DNA of 64,000 bases from Hanleya hanleyi (lineage: Eukaryota; Mollusca; Polyplacophora; Lepidopleurida; Hanleyidae), in assembly GCA_036873755.1 (NCBI GenBank), contig JAVTVY010020466.1, positions 1-64,000 of the forward strand, read 5' to 3'. Below are positions 20,966 to 33,327 of the stretch, one piece after another. The notes beneath the pieces are model-generated. The model was not told the DNA's origin. It was given only the letters and a program-made list of their open reading frames with translations, and ran no database searches. Made by a program: the position numbers and the translations under genes. Within the stretch, counting starts at the first letter, position 1. Each line of letters begins with the position of its first letter.

Positions 20966-21985
20966 GAATATCCAGTAATTTTCCTTGAATCGCAGAAACA
21001 AAAATGAGGTTTGTATGGTGCTTTATTTGTTGACGTTATGACATTGGCAGACCCACGCAATCGTATCCCCAAAGTAACATTGAAGATTTTCGCTATATAT
21101 ATTTTTTATTTTTATCGACTTTCAATAAAATTCGAGCATAACAATGCACTTTTGCAATCTACATTCTGAGCAGCGTTTTGCCGTTATTGGACTACGTCCG
21201 GAATATATTAAATGGGATAGACAGTATATATTTTAATTTTCAAAACAGCCTACCTTTAAAGAGTCCTGGGTTCGCTTGTTCATTCCTACGCTATTCAGCC
21301 TTTGTCCTCTTTGTTCTGGCGGCTTGCTTCAATGTCTAGTAGGTAAAATAATATACACGTACAACATAAAAATTCTAAATAATTATAAACATATTTTTCC
21401 CTATAAATAAGATATTTCCATCAGATTTAGTTCAACATGATTTTCTGTTAGATTAGCTTCAGACCGCGGATATAAGTCAGCGCCCGTGACGTCGCCTGTT
21501 CCACAAGATAACGGCTGCGCTGAAAGTCTCCGCATGTGACGTCACATGTATAACGGAATAGCGTCAGAACTACTGTCTGTACCATATAATATATCACAGA
21601 TATTTCCGGCGATAGTTCGGAGACAACTTATCATACAACACTGAAACTTCACACAGTATATGAACTCAATTATAGTATTTTTTCTAAAGTATAAACAAAA
21701 TTCTTTTACAGCTCGAAAATAGTAGACGGGAAATTTGTGGGTTATTGCTGACGTCATGACGTCAAGACTGCATGTAATAACATCAACGTCATCGTGGCCC
21801 CAAAATAACATGGTAGGTATTTGTGATTTTCGTCAATTCTCAACAGATTTTTATGAAATATAGGACTACACTCATTATTTTTTAGTTTATACACTGTGTG
21901 AAATTTCAACGTGTACGAAAAACGGACCTCGAAATATGACCGAAAATTTCTGAGATATTATCTCGGAGAGACAATATAACTGTAT
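20966..21985. other. Gene-free interval
   Basis: AT-rich. It contains several TGACGTCA-type words (about 21485-21545 and 21750-21765), which may be CRE-like sites or remains of the MITE family. No gene is supported. Confidence 0.35.
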
Positions 21986-23110
21986 ATTGATATTAAAATT
22001 AATTAAGCAGGATTGATGCGAAGGTATGCATTGGGCTCGGCGGAAATGTTGTAATTGGCGATGCTTTCCGTCAAATCGACGGACTTTTGCGCCAGACAAA
22101 TATACAGAGCAATCTTCATTGATATCAAGACTGTATTTTCATGCCATAATATAAGATACCCCTAATACCTTCTGAAAGACAAGTTTTTTTACACCTCGAA
22201 TTTATATATATATCAGTCCCAGGATATACTTACAATTTCCACGATATTCTGCGGATGTGAAGAGAAATTCTGCCAACTATATACTTATCACATATGCTGT
22301 GGACTCGTTCGGGCGCATTCTTTCTCGGAAACGCCTGAATCTCGTGGACGACGGCCGACTGTTGAGTACTGAATGCTAGCTCTGGCAGCTTAAAAGTGCA
22401 CAGATTGTAATGTAAGGTGTCATAGTCTTTCATCGAACAAATAACATGTTTACATGTAGCGGTAATATTGTGGGCCTCTTCTGATCTAGCCGATATCGAC
22501 AGTCTATATAATACTCATTTAACTTAAATACCATAACCATTCACAATTCCGCAGAATAATAACATTTTCGCTCCAATAGACAACAATCACAGGGACGCGT
22601 TTGTGCATGTAATTCGCCGTATATGTATAATGGTGATTGCTTCTCAAGTGTTTACATGTCTCGTGACCTAGATCCAAAAATATAACAACAAAAACATTCC
22701 CATTCCATGAAGATCCAAATAAGGAGACATTTCCAACGAATGTTATTGTGAGAATGGCCTTGAAGACCATATATATATATGTAGTTCATTATGTGTAATT
22801 CCGAGAAACAAATAGTACTACGTTATAAAACAGAAGGCCGACGGGATATATTCACAATGCATGGCATATACATATACATGTATACGTAATATGTTATTTA
22901 TGGTGTAGAATATAATATACGTAATACATTATTTGCGGTGTGGAAGATAAGAGGTAACTAAAGAAAAGCAAACAAATTGAAGAGGTAATTTGACCTGTCG
23001 CCAATCTAGGTAAACCGAGATGGTAAATCAGGGGAATACCATCTACACGTGTTGCTATGAAGAATTCGTGATGTGACATGTTTGCCGATATTCCACGAGA
23101 TCCCATAATT
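21986..23110 (-). other. Scattered exon-like segments of an unrecognised gene
   Basis: Three segments look coding but cannot be joined with confidence. One is 22538-22667 (acceptor TTTTTGGATCTAG, open, with VPVIVVYWSENVIIL). Another is about 22233-22433, ending at a clear donor GGAAATT|GTAAGT. The third is about 22015-22131, where ATG AAG opens a 38-residue frame (LAQKSVDLTESIANYN, ending AYLRINPA) that looks like a receptor tail. A frame at 22894-23106 starting MGSRGISANMSHHEF lies further upstream. No domain is recognised. Confidence 0.22.
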
Positions 23111-23329
23111 CTTGTCTTTTCACTTTGACACTGAATGAGGTTTAGTTCACGGATATTAACACCTTAGCACGGCACGATCTTCTGATATTTCCTACCGCCT
23201 AACGAAAACAGAATTGTCAGCGGTAGTAAACCCTTTGATGTTCACGCACACTGTCTGGAAATGATACCATATTTTGGATTCTGTTTCCTGATAATTTTAC
23301 TGTATTGGACCACATGCTACCACGTGTAA

Positions 23330-23480
23330 TTACTGTGGGCCTGATTTTGAAATTGTTTCATCAAGCTAGCCACCTGATTGGCTAACAAATGTAAATTGAA
23401 ATTCGCGCGGTAGTTATATAGCGTTGAAGTCAGATATAATATTCCGTGATATAACCGAGTTTACTGAGATTGACCTATGG
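23330..23480 (+). promoter_or_regulatory. Promoter-like segment duplicated at 39040-39180
   Basis: Order on the plus strand: CTGATTGGCTAACA (inverted CCAAT box), AATTCGCGCGG, TTATATAGCG (TATA-like), then ATTCCGTGATAT and GTTTACTGAGATTG. The same series with the same spacing occurs at about 39045-39160, and weaker similarity reaches back to about 23130/38840. Nothing downstream is an obvious gene, so it may be a duplicated host promoter or a repeat. Confidence 0.4.
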
Positions 23481-23559
23481 CCTTCGGGTTGCATTCGAAC
23501 ATCTGGTACGCTCGATGTCCAATAGACTGAGAGCTCCCAATGGTTCGAACTGTTTGTGT

Positions 23560-26060
23560 TACTAGGAAGTACTCCCTGGGTTGAAATCAGCTTGTCATCG
23601 GTTGATGGGCCGGTCCCCCATAGACTGTGGGCCGAACTGATTGTGTTAGGAACTACTCCCTGGGTTGTAATCTGCTTGACAGCGATTGATGGGTCGGTCC
23701 CCAATAGACTGTTGGCCGAACTGATTGTGTTAGGAACTACTCCCCGAGTTGTAATCAGTTTGACAGTGGTTGATGGGCCGGTCCGCAGTAGACTTTGGGC
23801 CGAACTGATTGTGTTGGGAACTACTCCCTGAGTTGTAATCAGTTTGACAGTGGTTGATGGGCCGGTCCCCAACAGACTGTGGGCCGAACTGATTCTGTTA
23901 TGAACTATAGCCCTGGGTTGTAATCAGCTTGACAGTGGTTGATGGGCCGGCCCCCCATAGACTGTGGGCCGAACTGATTGTGTTAGGAACTATAGCCCTG
24001 GGTTGAAATCAGCTTGTCATCGGTTGATGGGCCGGTCCCCCATAGACTGTGGTCCGAACTGATTCCGTTAGGAACTATAGCCCTGGGTTGAAATCAGCTT
24101 GTCATCGGTTGATGGGCCGGTCCCCCATAGACTGTGGGCCGAACTGATTGTGTTAGGAACTACTCCCTGGGTTGTAATCTGCTTGACACCGATTGATGGG
24201 TCGGTCCCCAATAGACTGTTGGCCGAACTGATTGTGTTAGGAACTACTCCCTGAGTTGTAATCAGTTTGACAGTGGTTGATGGGCCGGTCCCCAGCAGAC
24301 TGTGGGCCGAACTGATTGTGTTAGGAACTACTCCCTGAGTTGTAATCAGTTTGACAGTGGTTGATGGGCCGGTCCCCAATAGACTGTGGGCCGAACTGAT
24401 TGTGTTAGGAACTACTTCCTGGGTTGTAATCAGCTTGACAGCGGTTGATGGGTCGGTCTCCAACAGACTGTGGGCCGAACTGATTGTGTTAGGAACTATA
24501 GTGCCTGGGTTGTAATCAGCTTGACAGTGGTTGATGGGTCGGTCTCCAACAGACTGTGGGCCGAACTGATTGTGTTAGGAACTATAGTCCCTGGGTTGTA
24601 ATCAGCATGAGAGTGGTTGATGAGTCGGTCCCCAACAGACTGTGGGCCGAACTGATTGTGTTAGGAACTATAGTCCCTGGGTTGTAATCAGCATGAGAGT
24701 GATTGATGAGTCGGTCCCCAACAGACTGTGGGCCGAACTAATTGTGTTAGGAACTATAGTCCCTGGGTTGTAATCAGCATGAGAGTGGTTGATGAGTCTG
24801 TCCCCAACAGACTGTGGGCCGAACTGATTGTGTTAGGAACTATAGTCCCTGGGTTATAATCAACATGAGAGTGATTGATGAGTCGGTCCCCAACAGACTG
24901 TGGGCCGAACTGATTGTGTTAGGAACTATAGCCCTGGGTTGTAAGCAGCTTGACAGTGGTTGAAGGGTCGGCCCTCATAGACTGTGGGCCGAACTGATTG
25001 TGTTAGGAACTACTTGCTGGGTTGTAATCAGCTTGACAGCGGTTGATGGATCGGTCTCCAATAGACTGTGGGCCGAACTGATTGTGTTAGGAACTATAGT
25101 CCCTGGGTTGTAATCAGCTTAACAATGGTTGATGGGCCGGTGCCCAATAGACTGTGGGCCGAACTGATTGGGTTAAGAACTATAGTCCCTGGGTTGTAAT
25201 CAGCTTGACAGTGGTTGATGGGTCGATTCCCAACAGACTGTGGGCCGAACTGATTGTGTTAGGAGCTATAGTCCTTGGATTGTAATCAGCATGAGAGTGG
25301 TTGATGAGTCGGTCCCCAACAGACTGTGGGCCGAACTGATTGTGTTAGGAACTATAGTCCCTGGGTTGTAATCAGCATGAGAGTGATTGATGAGTCGGTC
25401 CCCAACAGACTGTGGGCCGAACTGATTGTGTTAGGAACTATAGTCCCTGGGGTGTAATCAGCATGAGAGCGGTTGATGATTCGGTCCCCAACAGACTGTG
25501 GGCCGAACTGATTGTGTTAGAAACTATAGTCCCTGGATTGTAATCAGCATGAGAGTGGTTGATGAGTCGGTCTCCAACAGACTGTGGGCCGAACTGATTG
25601 TGTTAGGAACTATAGCCCCTCGGTTGTAATCAGCATGAGAGTGGTTGATGAGTCGGTCCCCAACAGACTGTGGGCCGAACTGATTGTGTTAGGAACTATA
25701 GTCCCTGGGTTGTAATCAGCATGAGAGTGGTTGATGAGTCGGTGGGCCGAACTGATTGTGTTAGGAACTATAGTCCCTGGGTTGTAATCAGCATGGGAGT
25801 GGTCGATGAGTCGGTCCCCAACAGACTGTGGGCCGAACTGATTGTGTTAGGAACTATAGTCCCTGGGTTGTAATCAGCATGAGAGTGGTTGATGAGTCGG
25901 TCGCCAACAGACTGTGGGCCGAACTGATTGTGTTAGGAAGTAATCAGCATGAGAGTGGTTGATGAGTCGGTCCCCAACAGACTGTGGGCCGAACTGATTG
26001 TGTTAGGAACTATAGTCCCTGGGTTGTAATCAGCATGAGAGTGGTTGATGAGTCAGTCCT
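23560..26060. repeat. Minisatellite, about 29 copies of an 84-87 bp unit
   Basis: The unit is GGTTGATG(G/A)GTCGGTCCCCAACAGACTGTGGGCCGAACTGATTGTGTTAGGAACTA...TGGGTTGTAATCAG. In the left third the period is 84 bp, and the minus strand stays open, giving 28-residue repeats (KLITTQGVVPNTISSA). Around 24480 and to the right, units gain 2-3 bases (CTATAGTCCC instead of CTACTCCC) and the frame is lost. Two subtypes alternate (CAGCTTGACAG and CAGCATGAGAG), which indicates block duplication. The minus-strand frame 23414-23872 ends in a non-repeat 45-residue tail. I regard the coding reading as unproven. Confidence 0.92.
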
Positions 26061-26409
26061 GTTTATTCCATAATACAAGCATCAAATCCGACATTTACAA
26101 GCATGTTTTCAAAGACCATAATCTTAATTTTAAAATCCAAAGAAATTATTCCTACTGGCTGCTGAGATATTGTACGTCAAAGAATTTTGGATCTGGTACA
26201 AATTTGGTATGTAAATGAGCTTTGATGATGTCATGAAGTGAGCTAGGGATAATTAGATAGACAAATAATGGTATAGTGTCTTTTCTAAGATACATAGGAT
26301 TCTGATTATTTCGTGTGTCACCGTCAACAATGATGGCGACGCACCAATAGTTATCAAGATGTTAATACCCGGTTCCTATGTGACATGGCAGTGTGACTAA
26401 CGTCACAGG

Positions 26410-26625
26410 ACCTACGAAGTACAGTAGGCATTAGGACTCGAACACGAACTGAACTCTTGGAAATCCCCACCCCCAGTTGAAACCCTGCCTATATTAAGAT
26501 GGGCACCGCCCAAGTCAGAATCGCCAGTGATTTTCATCAAAAATCACCAGAAATTTTCATCAAAAGTAGGTCAGCTCAGAACTTGTTGGTAACAGTCTCC
26601 TAATGCGCCTTCATTCCAAAATAAA
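26410..26625 (+). mobile_element. CCTACGAAGTAGG-ended MITE, partial copy (left end)
   Basis: Starts CCTACGAAGTACAGTAGGCATTAG and continues through GGAAATCCCCACCCCCAGTT and AAGTAGGTCAGCTCAGAACTTG, then stops near CTTCATTCC. It matches the reverse complement of the right part of 30744-31078. Confidence 0.7.
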
Positions 26626-28504
26626 TAACTATCGCCGATTTAATTTTACAATTTTTTAATTAAAGGAAACAGATTGAATAATATAGGTTCAGTAGATTTC
26701 AAGCTTTACGTGTGAAAATACATTTACATCTCTTTAATGGTTTTCAGTGCCCTTGTCCAGGATCAAAACAACTTTTTGAATCACATTATTTTCCCAACAA
26801 TACAACAAATTTTTATATATAGCACTATAGTAGAAAGGTAGCATTTATGTAGTTTACGGTAATTCAACTCAAGACCAACACCTTCTATGCACAAGATAAT
26901 AATGATTCTATGTCATTCTCCTGAGCATAACCGGTACAAGGACGAATAAATAGCGTCTCTACATCACGTTGTTATCTAGATATATGAGACAACACATTTT
27001 GGGCATCGGCAATCTGATGAATGTACTATTCCGGTTTTCTTGTTTCACATTATATTCTATGGCGGTTGATCGGTGATTTTCTTCATTGATAAACGTTAAA
27101 CCACCTCAGCTTCGTTGTGTGAATCGGAATTGCTGTGACATACCAACACACTCCGTGGCAGTGATTCTGTATCCCCTAATCAAGGAATCAAAATGGATCA
27201 AGATTTGAAATGACAAGAGAAATTTAGACATATTTTGTTTACACATGTAATTTTTTGTTCAAATTATATCCAAGTGTGATATATAGTCAATATTCAAGAG
27301 GTACAAAAAAAACCCAAAGTATGTCCTCATATTTTCACATCCGTGCCAAGAAATACTGCATTGAAAAGGGTCCATTTAGCCTACCCTGTTTTATCGCTCT
27401 AATCAGCAAATGGCGGGGTCATATTTCTGCTGTCAAAATTGTATTTCCCTCCAAAGTCTTAACCCTTGAATCCAAGTCGCACACTCTCTGTTTAATAGGG
27501 CCATGTTACTCCTTGGAACAAACACAGAGAGAGGCTCTATCCGAGTCTTGTGGTTTTTAACAGTGATTTATATCCAAGCCCACTGAGATAAGGCTGGTTT
27601 CTACTCGTGCTGCTTGTCACATCAAATTACAGTGGTCGGTGTCCTCTAGGGTAACCCTTCACACTGCATACAGTCTCAGATATACAGATTTTGCACAAGC
27701 ACAATGAAGAAACACATAATAATTGCTCTCAGATATCTTGTTTATGCTGCAGGTGGTGGATAAAGCTAAATATGATCCAATATACTTTTAGTAGGTATTA
27801 TTACATATGTTCTAGTATTCTTGTGTCTTTTGGTAGAGCTAAATCAAGAACATTTAACCCCCCCCCCCCCCTGTGTGTGTTTAAATATTTGGCTTCATCA
27901 GTGCATACATGTATGAGGGTGTCACAGGTGAATATAAGTCTTTAATAATTTCCTCATTGTTTTTTTAATATTTCCTCCAAGTACAGGTAGTACAAGTCTG
28001 TAGTTATTTCTAGGCAATGTAGAAATATTAATATACACATAAACAAACTGTTGAGTTGAACTCCCAAAACAGCCATGTATACATGTGCACGTTTGATCTA
28101 TTTTACTGATGTGTTTCAATGCTGTTTTTTATTGAAGTCAAATCACCCACTATTAATTCGCCCCCATCACAACCCTCCTGTATAGCAGATACTATAGTAT
28201 CTTATTGCATGCCTGTCAACTACCCTGGAACATTTCCTAGCTTAGACATTAAACAGCCCGCTAAACATGCCATCAAATGTGATAAGGCTGGGAGTACAAG
28301 AATGTGCCGTGTATTTTCTGTGGACTGATGTGGCATACAGTGGAAAGGGGATCAATGACCGGGTATTTTTAGCAGCAGTGGGTAATTTGACCTGAATGTG
28401 GTCAATGATGAAGTGTTTGGATGTGAAATAGGATACACGTTAAAGGCTACAGTATACATTTATCTATAACAATATACTGAAGTGTTAATTATAAATCTAA
28501 TTTT
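26626..28504. other. Gene-free interval
   Basis: Open frames at 27255-27560, 27691-27945 and 28119-28328 show no domain, splice or polyA support. A C-run lies at about 27860. I see nothing else. Confidence 0.35.
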
Positions 28505-28692
28505 AATCAGAATTATTTCAGATCAGAACTTGCAGGTAACAATGCCCTAATGCACGTTTATGCCAAAAATCAAGGTTCTAATGTCAACGGTTCTCCTTAT
28601 TTTGCCGACGAAAGGATTTGGATGGACTGACTGACTGCCTGACTGACTGACTCATTACCGGACAATTTGCGATCTGTAGCCTACTTCGTAGG
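28505..28692 (+). mobile_element. CCTACGAAGTAGG-ended MITE, partial copy (right end)
   Basis: Contains GAACTTGCAGGTAACA, GTCAACGGTTCTCCTTATTTTGC, GACGAAAGGATTTGGATGGAC, a (TGAC)n run, ATTACCGGACAATTTGC and the end GCCTACTTCGTAGG (28678-28691). It overlaps in content with 26410-26625, so the two are separate copies and not one split element. Confidence 0.7.
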
Positions 28693-29459
28693 AATAAGTC
28701 TTAAATCGAGAGCTCCTATTTTACCTATTCACATACTAAATAGGAAGAGAATCAGGACACTGGGCATGGGGACTGTTGATAAGGAGAAATTGATTTCATT
28801 CAATATCATTGGTTTAAAATCACCTGTTGTCAGTCAATTACGTAAAGTAACGTCATTGGTTACGTTACTCCCCTCATTGGGGTTGTTACCGTCATATACG
28901 AGAAAACACAGAGGAAGGCAGAAGAAAACCCCACAGAAGGGGAGAGTGTCGAGCTAAAGCGAGCGTATACGACTCCGTTGAAAAATAACTGTATCTGATC
29001 AGGCGAATAGAGCGTGAGAGGGCTATGATTGGATCACCGGATTGTCAGAAAATTTTCTGAGGCATGATATTGTCAAATAATTTACATTTACATAAGTTTT
29101 ATTAATAAAAAAAACATTCTTTATAATTTCAGTGAAATCCAAGGAAATGTCACAGCGACGATTATAATTTGTGAGATTCTAAATCTTTATTTGAAATCAA
29201 AATATAAATATGTCGAGATAGCCAATTACTATATACAAATTTGACCAATCGTCCCTCATTTCGACTGATTCATTCCACGAAATGTTGATAGAACCTCTCA
29301 TAATGTGTCCAGCAATATCAAGAAATGAAGTGTTTGTATTGTTCCTGTATAAACACTTGGGTACAAAAGGGTATCTATTCCAGTATAACCATAAGATAAA
29401 AAGAACAGTTATTATTCATTTCGATTTTTAATAAGTTTATTCAGTAAAGGAAGTATAAC
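28693..29459. other. Gene-free interval
   Basis: A 96-codon frame begins inside the MITE at 28667 and runs to 28957, so it is not a gene. The remainder is AT-rich without features. Confidence 0.4.
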
Positions 29460-29732
29460 ATGTCATCTTGCGGCGACTTCAGAACGCCTCAAAATTACAA
29501 CCAGTGCTATTTCAACGCGATTTCGCTGCAGCACGTCGTCGAGTGTACGTGCTGTGGAAATGCGCGTTTACGCTACGTCAAACAAAATGACCAAGTAGGC
29601 ACAAATCAATGGTTCATGTCCGACGTCGTTATCAAGGGACGTAAGCAATGGAGCTTTAACAAAACTCACAGAGGCAAAGTATGGACACGTTGTGGGCCAG
29701 GAGCACTTGTCAATATATTTTCCAGTAAATAG
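29460..29732 (+). CDS. Unrecognised small Cys-containing protein
   Basis: ATG 29460 (context GTATAACATGTC) opens 90 codons to TAG. The reading is protein-like in composition: Cys at about 4, 16, 30, 32, 33 and 78, a CTCCGNARL cluster, and a hydrophilic middle (KQNDQVGTNQWFMSD). GC at third positions is higher than in the AT-rich flanks, which is why I keep it. There is no signal peptide, membrane segment or known domain. It could be a single-exon gene, an exon or a relic of a mobile element; I cannot tell. Confidence 0.35.
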   Translation: MSSCGDFRTPQNYNQCYFNAISLQHVVECTCCGNARLRYVKQNDQVGTNQWFMSDVVIKGRKQWSFNKTHRGKVWTRCGPGALVNIFSSK

Positions 29733-30743
29733 TTATCTACAGTTTCAAAGCTCTTGATAGATGAAATACTGCGCAAAAATGTTAGCTTGTCTGTAGGTTG
29801 GATAAAGTATTATGAAGTCTGGATATAACATAGCTGAGTTACGCTTGCGAGTTGTAATCAAGATTGAATTATCTCCCCTTATTCTCATCTTTGCAATAGT
29901 ATCGAAGTAAATACATGGTTGCACAATATATGTCTGAAATGGTTAACTCCATCTCTCTATAGGTCAAACTCTCAAATGAATAAACATGGCTGACAATTCT
30001 TTACCAATAGCCATGTGATCAAACGATTCTTTACAAATCATATTCACGTGTTCATACATGGAGGCTGTATACATTCTGATTGGTTTTACCATTCCTCTTG
30101 AACCCTCTTCCTTTTCAAAACTACTTCCGGTGATGACGTCACTTACGTTGATGACGTCACATCCGCGCATGACGTTCCCGCTGATGTCGTCACTTCCATT
30201 GAAGACGTATCTTCGCTCCGTCCGTTCCGTCATGATGAAGATCATGTGGCCTAATTTTCTACTACTGAAGTTCTAGTAAGATTGTCCAAATTTTCTTCCA
30301 TTTTTCTCCACAGGCTGAATATAACCCCGGCTCCTGTTTTGAAATTTAAGTTGACCTCTCAGGTGCTTTAGAAGATATCACCCAGGATGCATCGTCCATT
30401 AGGATCCTTTAGTCACGTGTGGCAGATTCCTTGCCTTCAGTCATCTCCAACATTGGGTTGCCTGTCAGGTAACGTCATAAAATACAAATATTGTAGATAT
30501 GGTTGGTCACGGTGATCCAAGAAGAGAACTTAACGTCATCGAACACGAGTTTATATCACTGAGAATTGCAGGATGTGTAGTACATGCAATAATAATGAAG
30601 ACACTGGTACATTATGCATTGGGGAACGATTATGACTAACAGAATACTTCTTGATGAACAGGACCTGTCGATAGAGACGCCGTGGGGTGTTGTCAGCATA
30701 ATCGAAAACTATTGACCACTTTCTTATAGGAAATTAACTTGTT
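29733..30743. other. Gene-free interval with clustered TGACGTCA words
   Basis: Between 30128 and 30200 the sequence has several GATGACGTCACTT-like words (CRE-type palindromes) within 75 bp. No gene starts close by, so they may be regulatory or a small tandem repeat. Confidence 0.4.
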
Positions 30744-31078
30744 CCTACGAAGTAGGCTCTCATTTGCAAATTGTCCGGTAATGAGTGAGTCAGTGAGTGA
30801 GTGAGTCGGTCCATCCGAATCCTTTCGTCGGCAAAATAAGGAGAACCGTTGACACTAAAACCTTGACTTTTGGCATGAAGGTGCATTAGGGGACTGTTAC
30901 CAGCAAGTTCTGAGCTGACCTACTTTTGATGAAAATTTCTGATCATTTTTCATGAAAATCACTGCTGATTCTGACTTGGGCAGTGCCCATCTTAATATAG
31001 GCAGGATTTCAACTGGGGGTGGGGATTTCCAAGAGTTCAGTTAGCGTCGGAGTCCTAATGCCTATCCTACTTCGTAGG
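30744..31078. mobile_element. CCTACGAAGTAGG-ended MITE, complete copy, 335 bp
   Basis: Begins CCTACGAAGTAGG and ends CCTACTTCGTAGG, so its ends are a 13 bp inverted repeat that is itself nearly palindromic. It contains (GAGT)n, CCTTTCGTCGGCAAAATAAGG and the GGGGGTGGGGATTTCC tract. Non-coding. Two partial relatives lie at 26410 and 28505. Confidence 0.75.
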
Positions 31079-32409
31079 TCCTGTGACGTTAGTCCCGCTG
31101 CCATGTTTTTATATATCTATATTTTATACCCCCTTGGATTTTGGTGCTAATAGTTTCGAATAAGGCTTTTAAAATGTTGGGTTTTGGGGCCTCTAGCTAC
31201 AACGCTCTAGTCATCTCCTCGTAAATCTCTACGATTAAACACAATATACAATGGTGATGGAAAAACATATCGGCGTACCGGCGCATGACCCCACAGGCCA
31301 ATATTCTGACCGCATAAGACATCGTATGATTTCTGTCATGATACTAGATGTATCTCAGCCATGCATTTATTGCAGTTGTTCATGTGGACACCTTGGACGG
31401 CATGATCACACGGCCCTAGCCTCGGCTTGTCACCTGATGGGGAGTGATAAAGTATGTGACCGCTAGATTACATGAAGAAGAATTTTTCATGATTCACAAA
31501 TTGGAGAAGCTTGCCCAGGACCGCCTGTATAACCTCGTCACATCGCAACGGCCATTAATATTACTTAATGAAACAAAGGACCAAATGACCAACATGTTTA
31601 TCAAGATCGAAGTATGAGAAATAAGTTGTACTTATGATTCCCAGACTTGAATGAGTTCGATATAAAAGCGATTGTTTTTTTTTATTTCCCTTCTTTCCAT
31701 TATTGTTTCCCCCATAATTATTTCGTCCCTTTTCATACATCACAGTGGCAGCGGATATCATTTAAATGCGTTTTATGTATAAAATAGTGATACGTACATG
31801 TACCAAACCGTTACCCCTCCCTCATAATGTATACATAGAATGTATTTTGGTATGATATCAACTTTCATAGCTTTTCACTGTCAACTGAAAAGGTGGGAAA
31901 TAATTATATTTATTTGAGTACGGATGTGTTTACTCAACAAAATTAGTATAAGCGGACCATTAGACCACGTCAAGAGGAAACCCAAACTATCGTTTTTCAG
32001 ATATATTATAATTCACAATATAGACAGATTATGACAAAGTGTAGAAAACATGGAACATCGCTAAGCTGTTAATCTGCAATTGGCATGAACTGTAAAACAA
32101 AACGTATATTGTTATCCGAAGAAATACAGGTAATAAGAAACTTGAAATTAGAAACTTGTACTGATCTAAACTAGATGAAGTTCAAACTGGACCATGTAAG
32201 AAGCAGCTCTCACCGAATAAGGCGCAACTATATGGACGCACACTGTGGCTTGAAATTGATGTATACGTATAGGGAACATAAGTATTTCATGTCATCGTTT
32301 GATAGTGGAGGGGAATAATATTGTTATTGTAAATATGTAATATTTCATTCAAATAAAGACGAGGAGTCACGTGCGCAAAGCGGAGAAGAATGGCCTCAGC
32401 AATATTTAC
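31079..32409. other. Gene-free interval; contains a piece shared with E3
   Basis: 31345-31440 (GTATCTCAGCCATGCATTTATTGCAG, GTTCATGTGGACACC...GGCATGATCACACGGCCCTAG) is a diverged relative of segments at about 51950-52030 and 53405-53490 in E3. Further exons of the SRCR gene should lie to the left on the minus strand, but I could not identify any. Confidence 0.35.
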
Positions 32410-33327
32410 AGACCACTCCTGCATCTCTCGTGTGCTGGCAAGTTGTCGCGTTGAAAGGCTTCGCCGGACAGTAGAACACACTGTGTTCGGATCCATCGCA
32501 ATTCACACCGTCCATGTAAACAGGCAGATAACTGGCACCCTGTCCGTAGTATGCCTCCACTGTGGCCGAACCGCCGCATTTATACCCAAGTTGGTGACAA
32601 AGAACATTTGCATCCACGTCATCCCAGCCATGGTCACAAACGGTTCCCCAGACATCTTTTTCAAAAATCTCAACGCGGCCGTTAGAGGGCGCTGTTCCAT
32701 TGACCAGACGTACGCATGGCGCGCCAATATTGCAAATAACGCCAGCATCCTGGGTGTGTTTGCAGCTGTGCTGACTGCTAGAAGGGCATCTGTGAAGGTC
32801 TGGTTCGTCTCCGGAACACTGGAATTTGTCAAGAAATATTGGGCCGTTACCCATCCCGTAGAGACTGTTCGGAGTCACGGTGCCGTTACAATACCCCATT
32901 TGCCTGCATACCACTCTGGCCTCTCTCTCATCCCAGTTGTCGTTGCATATCGTGCCCCATGTACCGTTTATCCGGATCTCTACCCTCCCTGCATGGTCGT
33001 CTCCAACCAACCTCAGATCACACGGTGTGCACGTGACTCCCGCATCCTCAGAGTGATCGCAAAATGCGGTGCTTCGTGACGACCGACAGTCGATAAGATT
33101 CGTCTCTGAGCCGTCGCACTGTACAAATATTAGGTGGATGGGGTCCACTCCACTACCAAAGTGGGCATTGTTCCTTGCCTGGCCGTTACAGTACCCGAGT
33201 TGACGGCAAACCACTGCGGCATCTACATCGTTCCAAGCATTGTCGCAAACTGTTCCCCAGACGTCATCCACTAGGACTTCGACGCGCCCGTTGGTTGGCC
33301 CACTCCCTCCAGCTAACCGAACGTTCG
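32410..33327 (-). CDS. Exon with three SRCR domains (part of mosaic receptor-like gene)
   Basis: This 918 bp exon encodes three consecutive scavenger-receptor Cys-rich domains, each with the family core: VRLAGGSG..GRVEVL..VWGTVCD..W, LRLVGDD..GRVEIR..TWGTICN, and VRLVNGTAPSNGRVEIF.., with VCRQLGYC, VCRQMGYC and LCHQLGY and the DAGV(T/I/V)C endings. Such domains bind proteins or microbial polyanions outside the cell. The acceptor is CTTTGTATTTTAG|CG (phase 1) and the likely donor is GGTCT|GTAAAT at 32409 (phase 1). Phase 1 at both ends is usual for SRCR exons. The start phase fits the exon at 34984-35169. The frame also runs on upstream of the acceptor for 37 residues from an ATG (33439), with a hydrophobic stretch, so an alternative first exon is possible but less likely. 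Confidence 0.88.

Noticed and set aside
26410..28692. One MITE split by a 1.9 kb insertion
   Set aside because: The left and right parts overlap in content (both contain the GAACTTG..GGTAACA segment), so they are two partial copies.
32390..33079. 229-codon plus-strand frame
   Set aside because: Antisense of the SRCR exon, which has three clear domains and splice borders on the minus strand.
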